Assembly: GCA_031367345.1 (NCBI GenBank)
Contig: JANLPR010000053.1
Location: forward strand, 1 to 27,376
Direction of reading: 5' to 3'
DNA: 27,376 nt
Origin: JADKIH01 sp031367345
GTDB lineage: Bacteria > Bacteroidota > Bacteroidia > AKYH767-A > 2013-40CM-41-45
Below are positions 8,629-15,291 of this stretch, piece by piece. The notes beneath the pieces are model-generated. The model did no database searches. It was given only the letters and a program-made list of their open reading frames with translations, and was not told where the DNA came from. A program made the position numbers and the translations under genes. How positions within the stretch are numbered: position 1 is the stretch's first letter; each line of letters begins with the position of its first letter.

Positions 8629-10503
8629 ATGAAGAGAACGCTTATGGTCATTCTATTGCTTTGTATAAGCTGGTGGTCGTGTACGAACAAATCTGAAAAA
8701 GAGAAAACAAATAGTTCAATGAATAAAGATCCACATTCGTTTGCAAAAACTGAAGAAGCAGTAGTTTCGCATTTAGCTTTAGATATTTCAGTAGATTTTA
8801 ATAAAAAGATCATCATAGGTAACGCTAAATTATTTATCACTAAGAAAGAAGGCGTTTCAAAAATTCATCTCGACACTCGAGATCTAAAGATAGATTCAAT
8901 TTTATCAGATGATTCAAATAGAAAATTGAATTATGAATTAAAATCACCGGTTAAATTTTTAGGAAGTGAATTAATTGTTGATCTTTTACCTGAGACAAAA
9001 AGTATTACTATTTTCTATTCTACTTCAGTTGGAGCTGCAGCATTGCAATGGCTAACACCAGAGCAGACGGCAGGAAAGAAGCAACCATTTTTATTTACAC
9101 AATCGCAAGCGATTTTAGCTAGAACGTGGGTTCCAATTCAAGACAGTCCGGGTATTCGTTTTACCTATGAAGCAAAAGTCGCAGTACCTAAAAATTTAAT
9201 GGCAGCTATGAGTGCCGAAAATCCCCAAACAAAAAATGAAGAAGGGCGCTATACTTTTAAAATGCCAAAACCAATTCCCGCATATTTATTAGCATTGGCT
9301 GTGGGAGATTTTGAATTTAAACCATTGGATGCACGAACCGGAGTTTATGCCGAGCAAGTAACAATTGACAAGGCAGTATATGAATTTACGGAACTACCTA
9401 AAATGGTAAGTGTAGCAGAAAAATTGTACGGAGATTATGCTTGGGGTCGCTACGATTTGATTGTTCTTCCTCCGAGTTTTCCTTTTGGTGGAATGGAAAA
9501 TCCGATGTTAACATTTGCTACACCAACAATTTTAGCTGGCGACAGATCGCTAACGTCTTTAGTGGCGCATGAATTAGCGCATAGTTGGAGTGGGAATTTA
9601 GTTACCAATGCAACATGGAACGATTTCTGGATGAATGAAGGATTTACAGTTTATTTTGAATTGCGAATAATGGAAGGTATGTATGGAAAAGATTTCGCCG
9701 ATATGCAATCGTTGTTGGGACTGGAGGATTTAAAAAATACTATACAAGATTTAGGTGATACAAGCAAAGACACACATCTAAAACTCGATTTAGCCGGAAG
9801 AGATCCGGACGATGGCATGAACGATATTGCCTATGAAAAAGGGCACTTTCTTTTACGATTGATAGAAGAAAATGTAGGACGCGAACGGTTTGATGCATTT
9901 TTAAAAAATTACTTTCATCATCATGCTTTCGGAACAATTACGACCGAACAGTTTATTGAAGAATATAAAAATGATCTTTTGAAAGGAGATACAGTTGTAG
10001 CAAATAGAATTAATATTGAAGAATGGGTGTACAATCCTGGCCTTCCCAAAAATTGTCCACAGATTACTTCTGAAAAATTTGCTAAAGTACAAGCAGAGAT
10101 TGATCGTTGGAAGAATGGTGTTAATGTAAGTGAGTTAAATACGAACAATTATTCTGCGTTTGAGTGGTTACGATTTCTCGCCTTGCTTCCTGAAAAAATT
10201 GATGCTAAAAAAATGCAATCGCTCGACGAACAATTCCATTTTACAAAATCAGGTAATTCAGAGATCTTATTTGCTTGGTTAGAAAAATGTATTGCGAGTG
10301 ATTACAAATCCGCATATCCTGCATTGAAAGATTTTTTAAATCATATAGGAAGAAGAAAATTTGTGAAACCTTTATTTTTAGCAATGGTAAAAACAGATGC
10401 CGGTAAAAAAATGGCAGAGGATATTTATTCAACAGCCAGAGAAAACTACCATTCCATCACACAAGAAACAATAGATGAGATTATGGAAAGAAGTAAAAAG
10501 TAA
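8629..10503 (+). CDS. M1 family metallopeptidase, LTA4H-like lipoprotein aminopeptidase
   Basis: This zinc aminopeptidase removes N-terminal residues from peptides. The N-terminus MKRTLMVILLLCISWWSC ends in a lipobox-like cysteine (Cys18), so it is probably an envelope lipoprotein. It has the M1 N-terminal beta domain, the exopeptidase motif GGMEN at 287-291, the zinc motif HELAH at 314-318, and the third ligand Glu337 in WMNEGFTVYFE. An alpha-helical C-terminal domain follows from about 480. In it, GRRKFVKPLF at 574-583 matches the Arg/Lys pair that anchors the peptide carboxylate in leukotriene A4 hydrolase (Arg563/Lys565); here these are Arg575 and Lys577. The 624-aa length is typical of that subfamily. 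It is probably a peptidase rather than a true LTA4 hydrolase. The last codons, including the TAA stop, lie inside the following heptad array. Confidence 0.93.
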   Translation: MKRTLMVILLLCISWWSCTNKSEKEKTNSSMNKDPHSFAKTEEAVVSHLALDISVDFNKKIIIGNAKLFITKKEGVSKIHLDTRDLKIDSILSDDSNRKLNYELKSPVKFLGSELIVDLLPETKSITIFYSTSVGAAALQWLTPEQTAGKKQPFLFTQSQAILARTWVPIQDSPGIRFTYEAKVAVPKNLMAAMSAENPQTKNEEGRYTFKMPKPIPAYLLALAVGDFEFKPLDARTGVYAEQVTIDKAVYEFTELPKMVSVAEKLYGDYAWGRYDLIVLPPSFPFGGMENPMLTFATPTILAGDRSLTSLVAHELAHSWSGNLVTNATWNDFWMNEGFTVYFELRIMEGMYGKDFADMQSLLGLEDLKNTIQDLGDTSKDTHLKLDLAGRDPDDGMNDIAYEKGHFLLRLIEENVGRERFDAFLKNYFHHHAFGTITTEQFIEEYKNDLLKGDTVVANRINIEEWVYNPGLPKNCPQITSEKFAKVQAEIDRWKNGVNVSELNTNNYSAFEWLRFLALLPEKIDAKKMQSLDEQFHFTKSGNSEILFAWLEKCIASDYKSAYPALKDFLNHIGRRKFVKPLFLAMVKTDAGKKMAEDIYSTARENYHSITQETIDEIMERSKK

Positions 10504-10823
10504 GAAGTAAGAAGTAAGAAGTAAAAAGTAAAAAGTAAGAAGTAAGAAGTAAGAAGTAAACATTAAGAAAAGTCAAAGGTCATTTTTACTTACAACTAAC
10601 CAATCACTAATAGAAGTAAAAAGTAAGAAGTAAAAAGTAAAAAGTAAAAAGTAAAAAGTAAAAAGTAAGAAGTAAAAAGTAAGAAAAGTCAAAGGTCATT
10701 TTTACTTACAACTAACCAATCACTTATAGAAGTAAAAAGTAAGAAGTATGAAGTATGAAGTATGAAGTATGAAAGGACAAATGTCAAGTTTCATTTTTTT
10801 ACTTACTAATTACTAATCACTAA
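10490..10823. repeat. Heptad element with duplicated core, after the M1 peptidase
   Basis: From 10490 the sequence is an in-phase run of GAAGTAA/AAAGTAA units (plus orientation). Two copies of a core follow, identical for about 45 bp and 116 bp apart: AGTCAAAGGTCATTTTTACT starting at 10571 and at 10687, each followed by heptads in minus orientation. A diverged third core begins near 10771. The right end is three exact minus-orientation units (TTACTAA, TTACTAA, TCACTAA at 10803-10823). This fills the 336-bp gap before the next gene; nothing coding is seen in it. Confidence 0.85.
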
Positions 10824-10839
10824 TAAAAATAAAGCATAT

Positions 10840-11352
10840 ATGAAAAAAATAGTAATGATGATCGTATTTGTAGCAGCTACATTTACAATGAGTGCGCAAG
10901 AATACAAAACAGGAATTGGATTCAGATTAGATGGATTCAATTCAGGGATTACAATTAAACACTTTACAGGAAGTACCACTGCACTAGAAGGAATTGTTGG
11001 CTTCGGTCGACATGCGTTAACCATTACAGGATTGTATGAGAAACATCAAAACTTTCCCAATGCAGAAGGGTTAAGTTGGTTCTATGGCGGCGGAGCCCAT
11101 GTTGGTTTTTATCCGACAGATTATTCTTATGGATATTATCGCTACTATAACAATAAGAATAAAGTCTATTATTATAATGATAATTATTACAACAGTACAT
11201 TTTCATTAGGGGCCGATTTTATACTTGGCTTAGAATATAAATTTCAAAACGCGCCTATAACGATAGGATTGGATGCGAAACCATTTGTTGATATCGTTCC
11301 CGGATTTTTTGGGTATTTCACAGGTGGTTTTTCTTTTCGTTTTACTTTGTAA
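10840..11352 (+). CDS. Small outer-membrane beta-barrel protein, function unknown
   Basis: The signal peptide is MKKIVMMIVFVAATFTMSAQ, with likely cleavage after AQ at 20. The mature ~150 residues alternate polar and hydrophobic or aromatic residues in short strands. They end in a phenylalanine-rich strand (FTGGFSFRFTL), as expected for an outer-membrane barrel. A Tyr/Asn-rich segment at about 93-120 (YSYGYYRYYNNKNKVYYYND) is probably a surface loop. It resembles the small, poorly conserved barrel proteins common in Bacteroidota, and I do not assign a specific substrate. It lies 35 bp upstream of the acetyltransferase and could share its transcript. Confidence 0.75.
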   Translation: MKKIVMMIVFVAATFTMSAQEYKTGIGFRLDGFNSGITIKHFTGSTTALEGIVGFGRHALTITGLYEKHQNFPNAEGLSWFYGGGAHVGFYPTDYSYGYYRYYNNKNKVYYYNDNYYNSTFSLGADFILGLEYKFQNAPITIGLDAKPFVDIVPGFFGYFTGGFSFRFTL

Positions 11353-11387
11353 CACAGTTTAATAATAAGAAAAAAGGAATTAGGAAG

Positions 11388-11879
11388 ATGATAGAAATTC
11401 GTCGAGCTATATTAGAAGATCAATCCGAAATATTGGCAATTTATAATGAAGCCGTTTTAAATTCGACTGCCACTTTCGATACAGAACCAAGGTCATTTGA
11501 AAAGCAACTCGAATGGTTCGTTAGTCACAAAGCGAATCATCCGGTTTTTGTAGCAATAGAAAATAATACGATCGTTGGATGGGCATCCTTAAGCCCATAC
11601 AGCGATCGTTGTGCTTATGAAACAACTGTGGAAGTTTCAGTTTATATACATTATGAACATCGAGGAAAAAAGATTGGGTCTAAACTTTTAGACGTAATAA
11701 CACTTGAAGGCGGGAAAGTAAATAACCACACTATCATTTCTCGAATTACCAGCGATAATTTAGCGAGTATTCATATCCATGCAAAACTCGGCTATAAGCA
11801 TGCAGGAGTTTTGAAAGAAGTAGGAATTAAATTTGGTAAAAAAATGGATGTGCTTTTTATGCAATACCTTTTCAACTAA
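11388..11879 (+). CDS. GNAT N-acetyltransferase, phosphinothricin acetyltransferase / ArsN1-like
   Basis: This enzyme would transfer acetyl from acetyl-CoA to the amino group of a small substrate. At 163 aa it matches the phosphinothricin acetyltransferase (PAT/MddA) family throughout. It has N-terminal IRRAILEDQSEILAIYN, SLSPYSDRCAYETTVEVSVY at 67-86, the CoA-binding loop HRGKKIGSKLL at 91-101, and C-terminal LGYKHAGVLKEVGIKFGK. Known members acetylate phosphinothricin, methionine sulfoximine/sulfone, or, in the ArsN1 branch, the arsenical antibiotic arsinothricin. It lies 135 bp upstream of arsR on the same strand, which favours the ArsN1 reading but does not prove it. The intervening sequence holds the arsR promoter/operator, so it is probably transcribed separately. 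The purine-rich AGGAATTAGGAAG just before the ATG may act as a ribosome-binding site. Confidence 0.85.
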   Translation: MIEIRRAILEDQSEILAIYNEAVLNSTATFDTEPRSFEKQLEWFVSHKANHPVFVAIENNTIVGWASLSPYSDRCAYETTVEVSVYIHYEHRGKKIGSKLLDVITLEGGKVNNHTIISRITSDNLASIHIHAKLGYKHAGVLKEVGIKFGKKMDVLFMQYLFN

Positions 11880-11967
11880 TTATTTTTCCTTTGCTGTCCT
11901 TTTCCTCCCTTTTTCAATTAAAAACCTTTTTTTTGTCTTCACTTAGATTATTATCTTAATTTATGCC

Positions 11968-12010
11968 TTGATAATATTATTAATCGTATATTTACGATAT
12001 ACTATTAATA
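11968..12010 (+). promoter_or_regulatory. arsR promoter and candidate ArsR operator
   Basis: A perfect dyad ATCGTA-TATT-TACGAT (11983-11998) is nested in an outer AT-rich pair, TATTAAT at 11978-11984 and ATTAATA at 12004-12010. TATATTTA at 11987-11994 resembles the -7 box, with TTG at 11968-11970 upstream (16-bp spacer, shorter than usual). The dyad would cover the -7 box and start site, as expected for ArsR autorepression relieved by As(III). The arsR ATG is 4 bp beyond the outer arm. Confidence 0.5.
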
Positions 12011-12014
12011 TACA

Positions 12015-12347
12015 ATGGCTATAAATAAGAAAGATCAATTTACGAGTAAAGAAAACAGTTTGGCTGATTTTGCCAATGCTATTAGTCATCCAGCTCGAGT
12101 AGCCATTTTGAAAGAGATTGCTAAAAAAGAAAAGTGCATCTGCGGAGAAATAGTAGAAGTATTGCCACTTGCTCAGTCGACTGTTTCGCAACATTTAAAA
12201 GAATTACTCAAAGCCGAATTAATCACCGGGACAATTGATGGCGTTAAATCGTGTTATTGTATTAATTGGAAAACCTTTGAAAGATTTGAGAAGCAGTTCA
12301 ATGAGTTCTTCGCTAAAACTAATTCCGGCAACAGAAAATGTTGTTAA
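12015..12347 (+). CDS. arsR: ArsR/SmtB family arsenic-responsive repressor
   Basis: This is a winged-helix dimeric repressor of its own operon. At 110 aa, the helix-turn-helix spans about 44-66 (GEIVEVLPLAQSTVSQHLKE). The Cys-x-Cys pair Cys41/Cys43 sits in KCICGEI at the start of the DNA-contacting region, where classical ArsR proteins bind As(III). Additional cysteine pairs are at Cys80/Cys82 (SCYC) and at the C-terminus, Cys109-Cys110. Either could complete a three-coordinate arsenite or methylarsenite site. It is the first gene of a four-gene operon (22 bp to arsI). Induction by trivalent arsenicals is inferred from the family and the cysteines. Confidence 0.92.
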   Translation: MAINKKDQFTSKENSLADFANAISHPARVAILKEIAKKEKCICGEIVEVLPLAQSTVSQHLKELLKAELITGTIDGVKSCYCINWKTFERFEKQFNEFFAKTNSGNRKCC

Positions 12348-12369
12348 TTCAATCCTAAAAAAATAAAAA

Positions 12370-12810
12370 ATGAAAGATCTATTTCCAAGAATGCATGTAA
12401 GTCTATATGTAAGCGACATTAATAAGTCGGTCGACTTCTACTCAAATTTCTTCGGACAATCAGCAATAAAAGTAAAACCGACGTATGCTAAATTTGTACT
12501 TGAAACTCCTTCTCTAATCATCTCTTTTGTTGAGAATAAAGAAAGAGTGCAATCGAACTTTGGACACTTAGGATTTCAAGTGGAGACAATCGAAGATTTG
12601 AACATTAAACTTTGGGAGGCTAAAAAGAAGAATCTTGTAACTAAAGAGGAAACAGGAACTAATTGTTGTTATGCCAAACAAGACAAATTTTGGGTTACAG
12701 ATCCCGATGGAATTCAATGGGAAGTTTATTACTTTCACGCCGATGCAGAATTTAATGATCCATATTACGAAAAAAATGATGCTGCATCTTGTTGTACGCC
12801 TTCTAACTAA
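12370..12810 (+). CDS. arsI: ArsI/CadI-family C-As lyase (VOC superfamily dioxygenase)
   Basis: ArsI is an Fe(II)-dependent dioxygenase that cleaves the carbon-arsenic bond of trivalent organoarsenicals such as methylarsenite, releasing arsenite. The 146-aa protein has the expected metal ligands His9 (RMHVSLYV), His66 (NFGHLGF) and Glu118 (IQWEVYY). It also has the vicinal cysteines Cys99-Cys100 in TNCCYAKQDKFWVTDPDG that bind the arsenical. A second Cys-Cys pair (141-142) lies at the C-terminus. These positions parallel characterised ArsI (His5, His62, Cys96-Cys97, Glu115). The related name CadI refers to cadmium-induced homologues, but position between arsR and arsC favours an arsenic role. 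Only 6 bp separate it from arsC. Confidence 0.9.
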   Translation: MKDLFPRMHVSLYVSDINKSVDFYSNFFGQSAIKVKPTYAKFVLETPSLIISFVENKERVQSNFGHLGFQVETIEDLNIKLWEAKKKNLVTKEETGTNCCYAKQDKFWVTDPDGIQWEVYYFHADAEFNDPYYEKNDAASCCTPSN

Positions 12811-12816
12811 TATCCT

Positions 12817-13248
12817 ATGAAAAAAATTAGAGTATTATTTCTTTGCATACATAATTCTGCGAGAAGTCAAATGGGAGAAGCATATCTCAAATTTTTCGGC
12901 GGCGAAACGTATGAAGTGGAGAGTGCCGGGCTAGAAGCCGGTAAGCTAAATCCATTTGCGGTAAAAGCAATGATGATGGATGGAATAGATATAAGCACAA
13001 ACAAAACCAACGATGTAAATAATTATCATCAAGAAGGTCGATCCTATAATTTCGTAATTTCAGTTTGTGATGAAGCTAATGCAGCACGTTGTCCTATTTT
13101 TCCGGGAGTAAATAAAAAATCATCTTGGTCATTTCCGGATCCCTCTTCTTTTTCAGGAACTGACGAAGAGAAGTTACAATTTACAATTAACGTGAGGGAC
13201 AAAATTAAAGAAGCAGTAAAAAAATTCATAAGAGAAACTTCGGTATGA
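12817..13248 (+). CDS. arsC: Arsenate reductase, thioredoxin-coupled (LMW-PTP fold)
   Basis: This enzyme reduces arsenate to arsenite. The 143-aa protein has the phosphatase-type P-loop C10-IHNSA-R16-S, the resolving cysteines Cys84 (SVCDEA) and Cys92 (ARCPIF), and a general-acid Asp108 in FPDPS. The three-cysteine layout corresponds to S. aureus pI258 ArsC (Cys10/Cys82/Cys89), so thioredoxin is the likely electron donor rather than glutaredoxin. The gene overlaps the next by 4 bp (ATGA at 13245-13248), indicating translational coupling with the aquaporin. Confidence 0.94.
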   Translation: MKKIRVLFLCIHNSARSQMGEAYLKFFGGETYEVESAGLEAGKLNPFAVKAMMMDGIDISTNKTNDVNNYHQEGRSYNFVISVCDEANAARCPIFPGVNKKSSWSFPDPSSFSGTDEEKLQFTINVRDKIKEAVKKFIRETSV

Positions 13249-13919
13249 GAAAAAAAATGGTTTCTGAATTCGTTGGAACATTTTTTTTAGTTCTTATTGG
13301 TACAGGATCAATTGTATTAAACGAAAAGTATAACGGATTCTTAGGAGTAACCGGAATAGCGATATCTTTTGGAGCAATAGTTACAACAATGATTTTAGTA
13401 TTCGGAAAAATTTCCGGTGCTCATATTAATCCTGCTGTTACACTAGGTTTCACAATTCTAGGAGTATTTCCTAAAAAAGATCTTCCTGCTTATGTCACTA
13501 GTCAATTAAGTGGTGCTGTGTTCGCATCTCTATTGATTCATTTTATTTATCCCTCCAATCAAAATTTAGGCAACACCATTCCCTCAGGCTCGCTAATGGA
13601 ATCATTCATTTTAGAAACAGTTCTCACGTTTATATTGATGTTAGTAATTTTAATCGTTTCTCATGGCTACAAAGAATCAGGATATATTCCGGCAATAGCA
13701 ATAGGGTTAGTTGTTTTCTTAGAAGCAAATTTCGCCGGACCAATGTGCGGAGCATCGATGAATCCGGCACGTACCTTTGGACCCTCACTCGTTTCGGGAA
13801 ATTTATATTATCTATGGATTTATATCTTAGCACCCATTATAGGTGCTGCTGCTATCTGTACACTTTGGAAAAACGATTCAAGGAATAAAATATTTAATAA
13901 AAAAGAGCGACTCAACTAA
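13245..13919 (+). CDS. aqpS: Aquaglyceroporin-type channel in ars operon (AqpS-like)
   Basis: This MIP-family channel has 224 aa and six hydrophobic helices. Both half-helix motifs are intact: HINPAV (Asn62-Pro-Ala) and SMNPARTF (Asn173-Pro-Ala-Arg176). In ars operons of other bacteria such channels let arsenite formed by ArsC leave the cell down its gradient, replacing an active pump. The start overlaps the arsC stop, so the two are coupled. No ArsB or Acr3 gene is present in the window. The last codons (KKERLN) lie within the stem of the shared terminator. The symbol is given by operon context; substrate preference (water, glycerol or arsenite) cannot be read from sequence alone. Confidence 0.87.
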   Translation: MRKKMVSEFVGTFFLVLIGTGSIVLNEKYNGFLGVTGIAISFGAIVTTMILVFGKISGAHINPAVTLGFTILGVFPKKDLPAYVTSQLSGAVFASLLIHFIYPSNQNLGNTIPSGSLMESFILETVLTFILMLVILIVSHGYKESGYIPAIAIGLVVFLEANFAGPMCGASMNPARTFGPSLVSGNLYYLWIYILAPIIGAAAICTLWKNDSRNKIFNKKERLN

Positions 13920-13934
13920 TTGGATCGCTCTTTT
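13901..13934. terminator. Bidirectional terminator between aqpS and amidohydrolase operon
   Basis: A perfect 10-bp stem, AAAAGAGCGA (13901-13910) and TCGCTCTTTT (13925-13934), has a 14-nt loop. T tracts are available on both strands, longer on the minus strand. It overlaps the end of the aquaporin gene and lies 16 bp from the stop of the convergent minus-strand gene. Confidence 0.88.
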
Positions 13935-13949
13935 CATATACTAAAAAAA

Positions 13950-15272
13950 TTATTTCTTTAACCCGTATTTCGTTTGGTATTTATTATAAAGTTGTTTCTG
14001 AATATTATCCAGATTGATTTCTCTACCTTGAATAAATGCTGATGTTACATGATTTGATTTCATATCAAGTGCATCGCCATCGGAAATAAATAATGTGGCA
14101 TCTTTTCCTTCTTCTATAGAACCAACCATTGAATCAATACCTAATATTTTAGCAGGATTCAGAGTAATACTTGTCAATGCTTCTTCTTTAGAAACGCCAT
14201 AACCGGCAGTTGTACCTGCATTGAAAGGAAGATTACGAGACTGCCAAGATCCATCTACAGAAACTGCATAATTAATTCCGGCTTTAGAAAGTATTGAAGG
14301 TAACTTATAAGGCATATCCACATCATCATCTTCACGTGGTGGAAGAGAATGAGTACGACCCAGAATTATTGAAACATTTTTAGCTTTCAATAAATCAAGA
14401 ATCAAATAAGAATCACTCGCTCCTACTATTGTCAAATTAATTCCAAACTTTTCTGCTAGTCCAATACAACTAATCATCTCTTTCACAAAACCACAATGCA
14501 CATACATTCTTTTCGAACCATCGAACAGTCCACGCATTGCTTCGAATTTTAAATTTTTGTCTTTACTTTCGCCTGAAGTAGGTTTCAAAACAGAGGCAGG
14601 ATTTATAGCGCAATAAGATTTAGCTTCTTCAAAAAAGAGTTCCAGATCACTCAATTGCTTTTGAATTTTATTTCTTTGAACATCTTCCGGCTCTGCATTT
14701 CCTCCTCTATAAACATACATTCTTGGCCAATTCACATGAACCCCTTCATCAGTTTTGTATGCAGCATCTTCCCAATTCCAAGCATCTAACATCACCACAC
14801 TCGATTGCCCTGTTATTGTTCCACCTTCAGGAATAATTTGAGAAAGCAATACTCCATTTGCTCTTACTGTCGGTATTATTTTAGAATCAGTGTTGTAAGC
14901 AATGATACTTCTAACATTGGGATTCATCTCGCCCACTTCGTAATCATCATGAGTTGATCGTACAAGGTCTATCTCCGTTAATCCGATAGTTGAGTTCAAC
15001 TCTATAAATCCGGGATAAACTTGTTTTCCATTTGCATCAATGATCTTATCATACGTCGAGCGATCGATACGAATAGTTTTTGCATCCGCTACTAAGGTTA
15101 GTTTACCTTTTTCAAAACCGATTGCTGAATTTTCAATAACTTTACCATTTCCTAAATGCGCACTTCCATTTAAAATTAAAATTCGTTGCGATTGAATGGG
15201 AGCCGGCGCCGGATTTTGTGCATTTGCCTGCAAAGCAAAAGCGGTAAATAATATATAGAGTGACTTTTTCAT
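13950..15272 (-). CDS. Exported amidohydrolase-like protein lacking the HxH metal motif
   Basis: The 440-aa protein has the signal peptide MKKSLYILFTAFALQANA and the fold of imidazolonepropionase-like amidohydrolases. It has a beta-sandwich N-terminus, YPGFIELNSTIG at 86-97, then a TIM barrel, and the C-terminal SLNPAKILG-like motif (TLNPAKILGIDSMVGSIEEGKDATL). Active members have D-x-H-x-H right after PG(F/L)I; here the two histidines are replaced by Asn93 and Thr95. His-containing YVHCGF and the SVDGSW segment remain, but I cannot see a full metal site. It is probably a non-catalytic partner or a diverged enzyme. It is the second gene of an operon, 19 bp after the 1010-aa paralogue. Confidence 0.82.
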   Translation of the reverse strand: MKKSLYILFTAFALQANAQNPAPAPIQSQRILILNGSAHLGNGKVIENSAIGFEKGKLTLVADAKTIRIDRSTYDKIIDANGKQVYPGFIELNSTIGLTEIDLVRSTHDDYEVGEMNPNVRSIIAYNTDSKIIPTVRANGVLLSQIIPEGGTITGQSSVVMLDAWNWEDAAYKTDEGVHVNWPRMYVYRGGNAEPEDVQRNKIQKQLSDLELFFEEAKSYCAINPASVLKPTSGESKDKNLKFEAMRGLFDGSKRMYVHCGFVKEMISCIGLAEKFGINLTIVGASDSYLILDLLKAKNVSIILGRTHSLPPREDDDVDMPYKLPSILSKAGINYAVSVDGSWQSRNLPFNAGTTAGYGVSKEEALTSITLNPAKILGIDSMVGSIEEGKDATLFISDGDALDMKSNHVTSAFIQGREINLDNIQKQLYNKYQTKYGLKK

Positions 15273-15291
15273 ATTAGTATTTTTGAGATGA

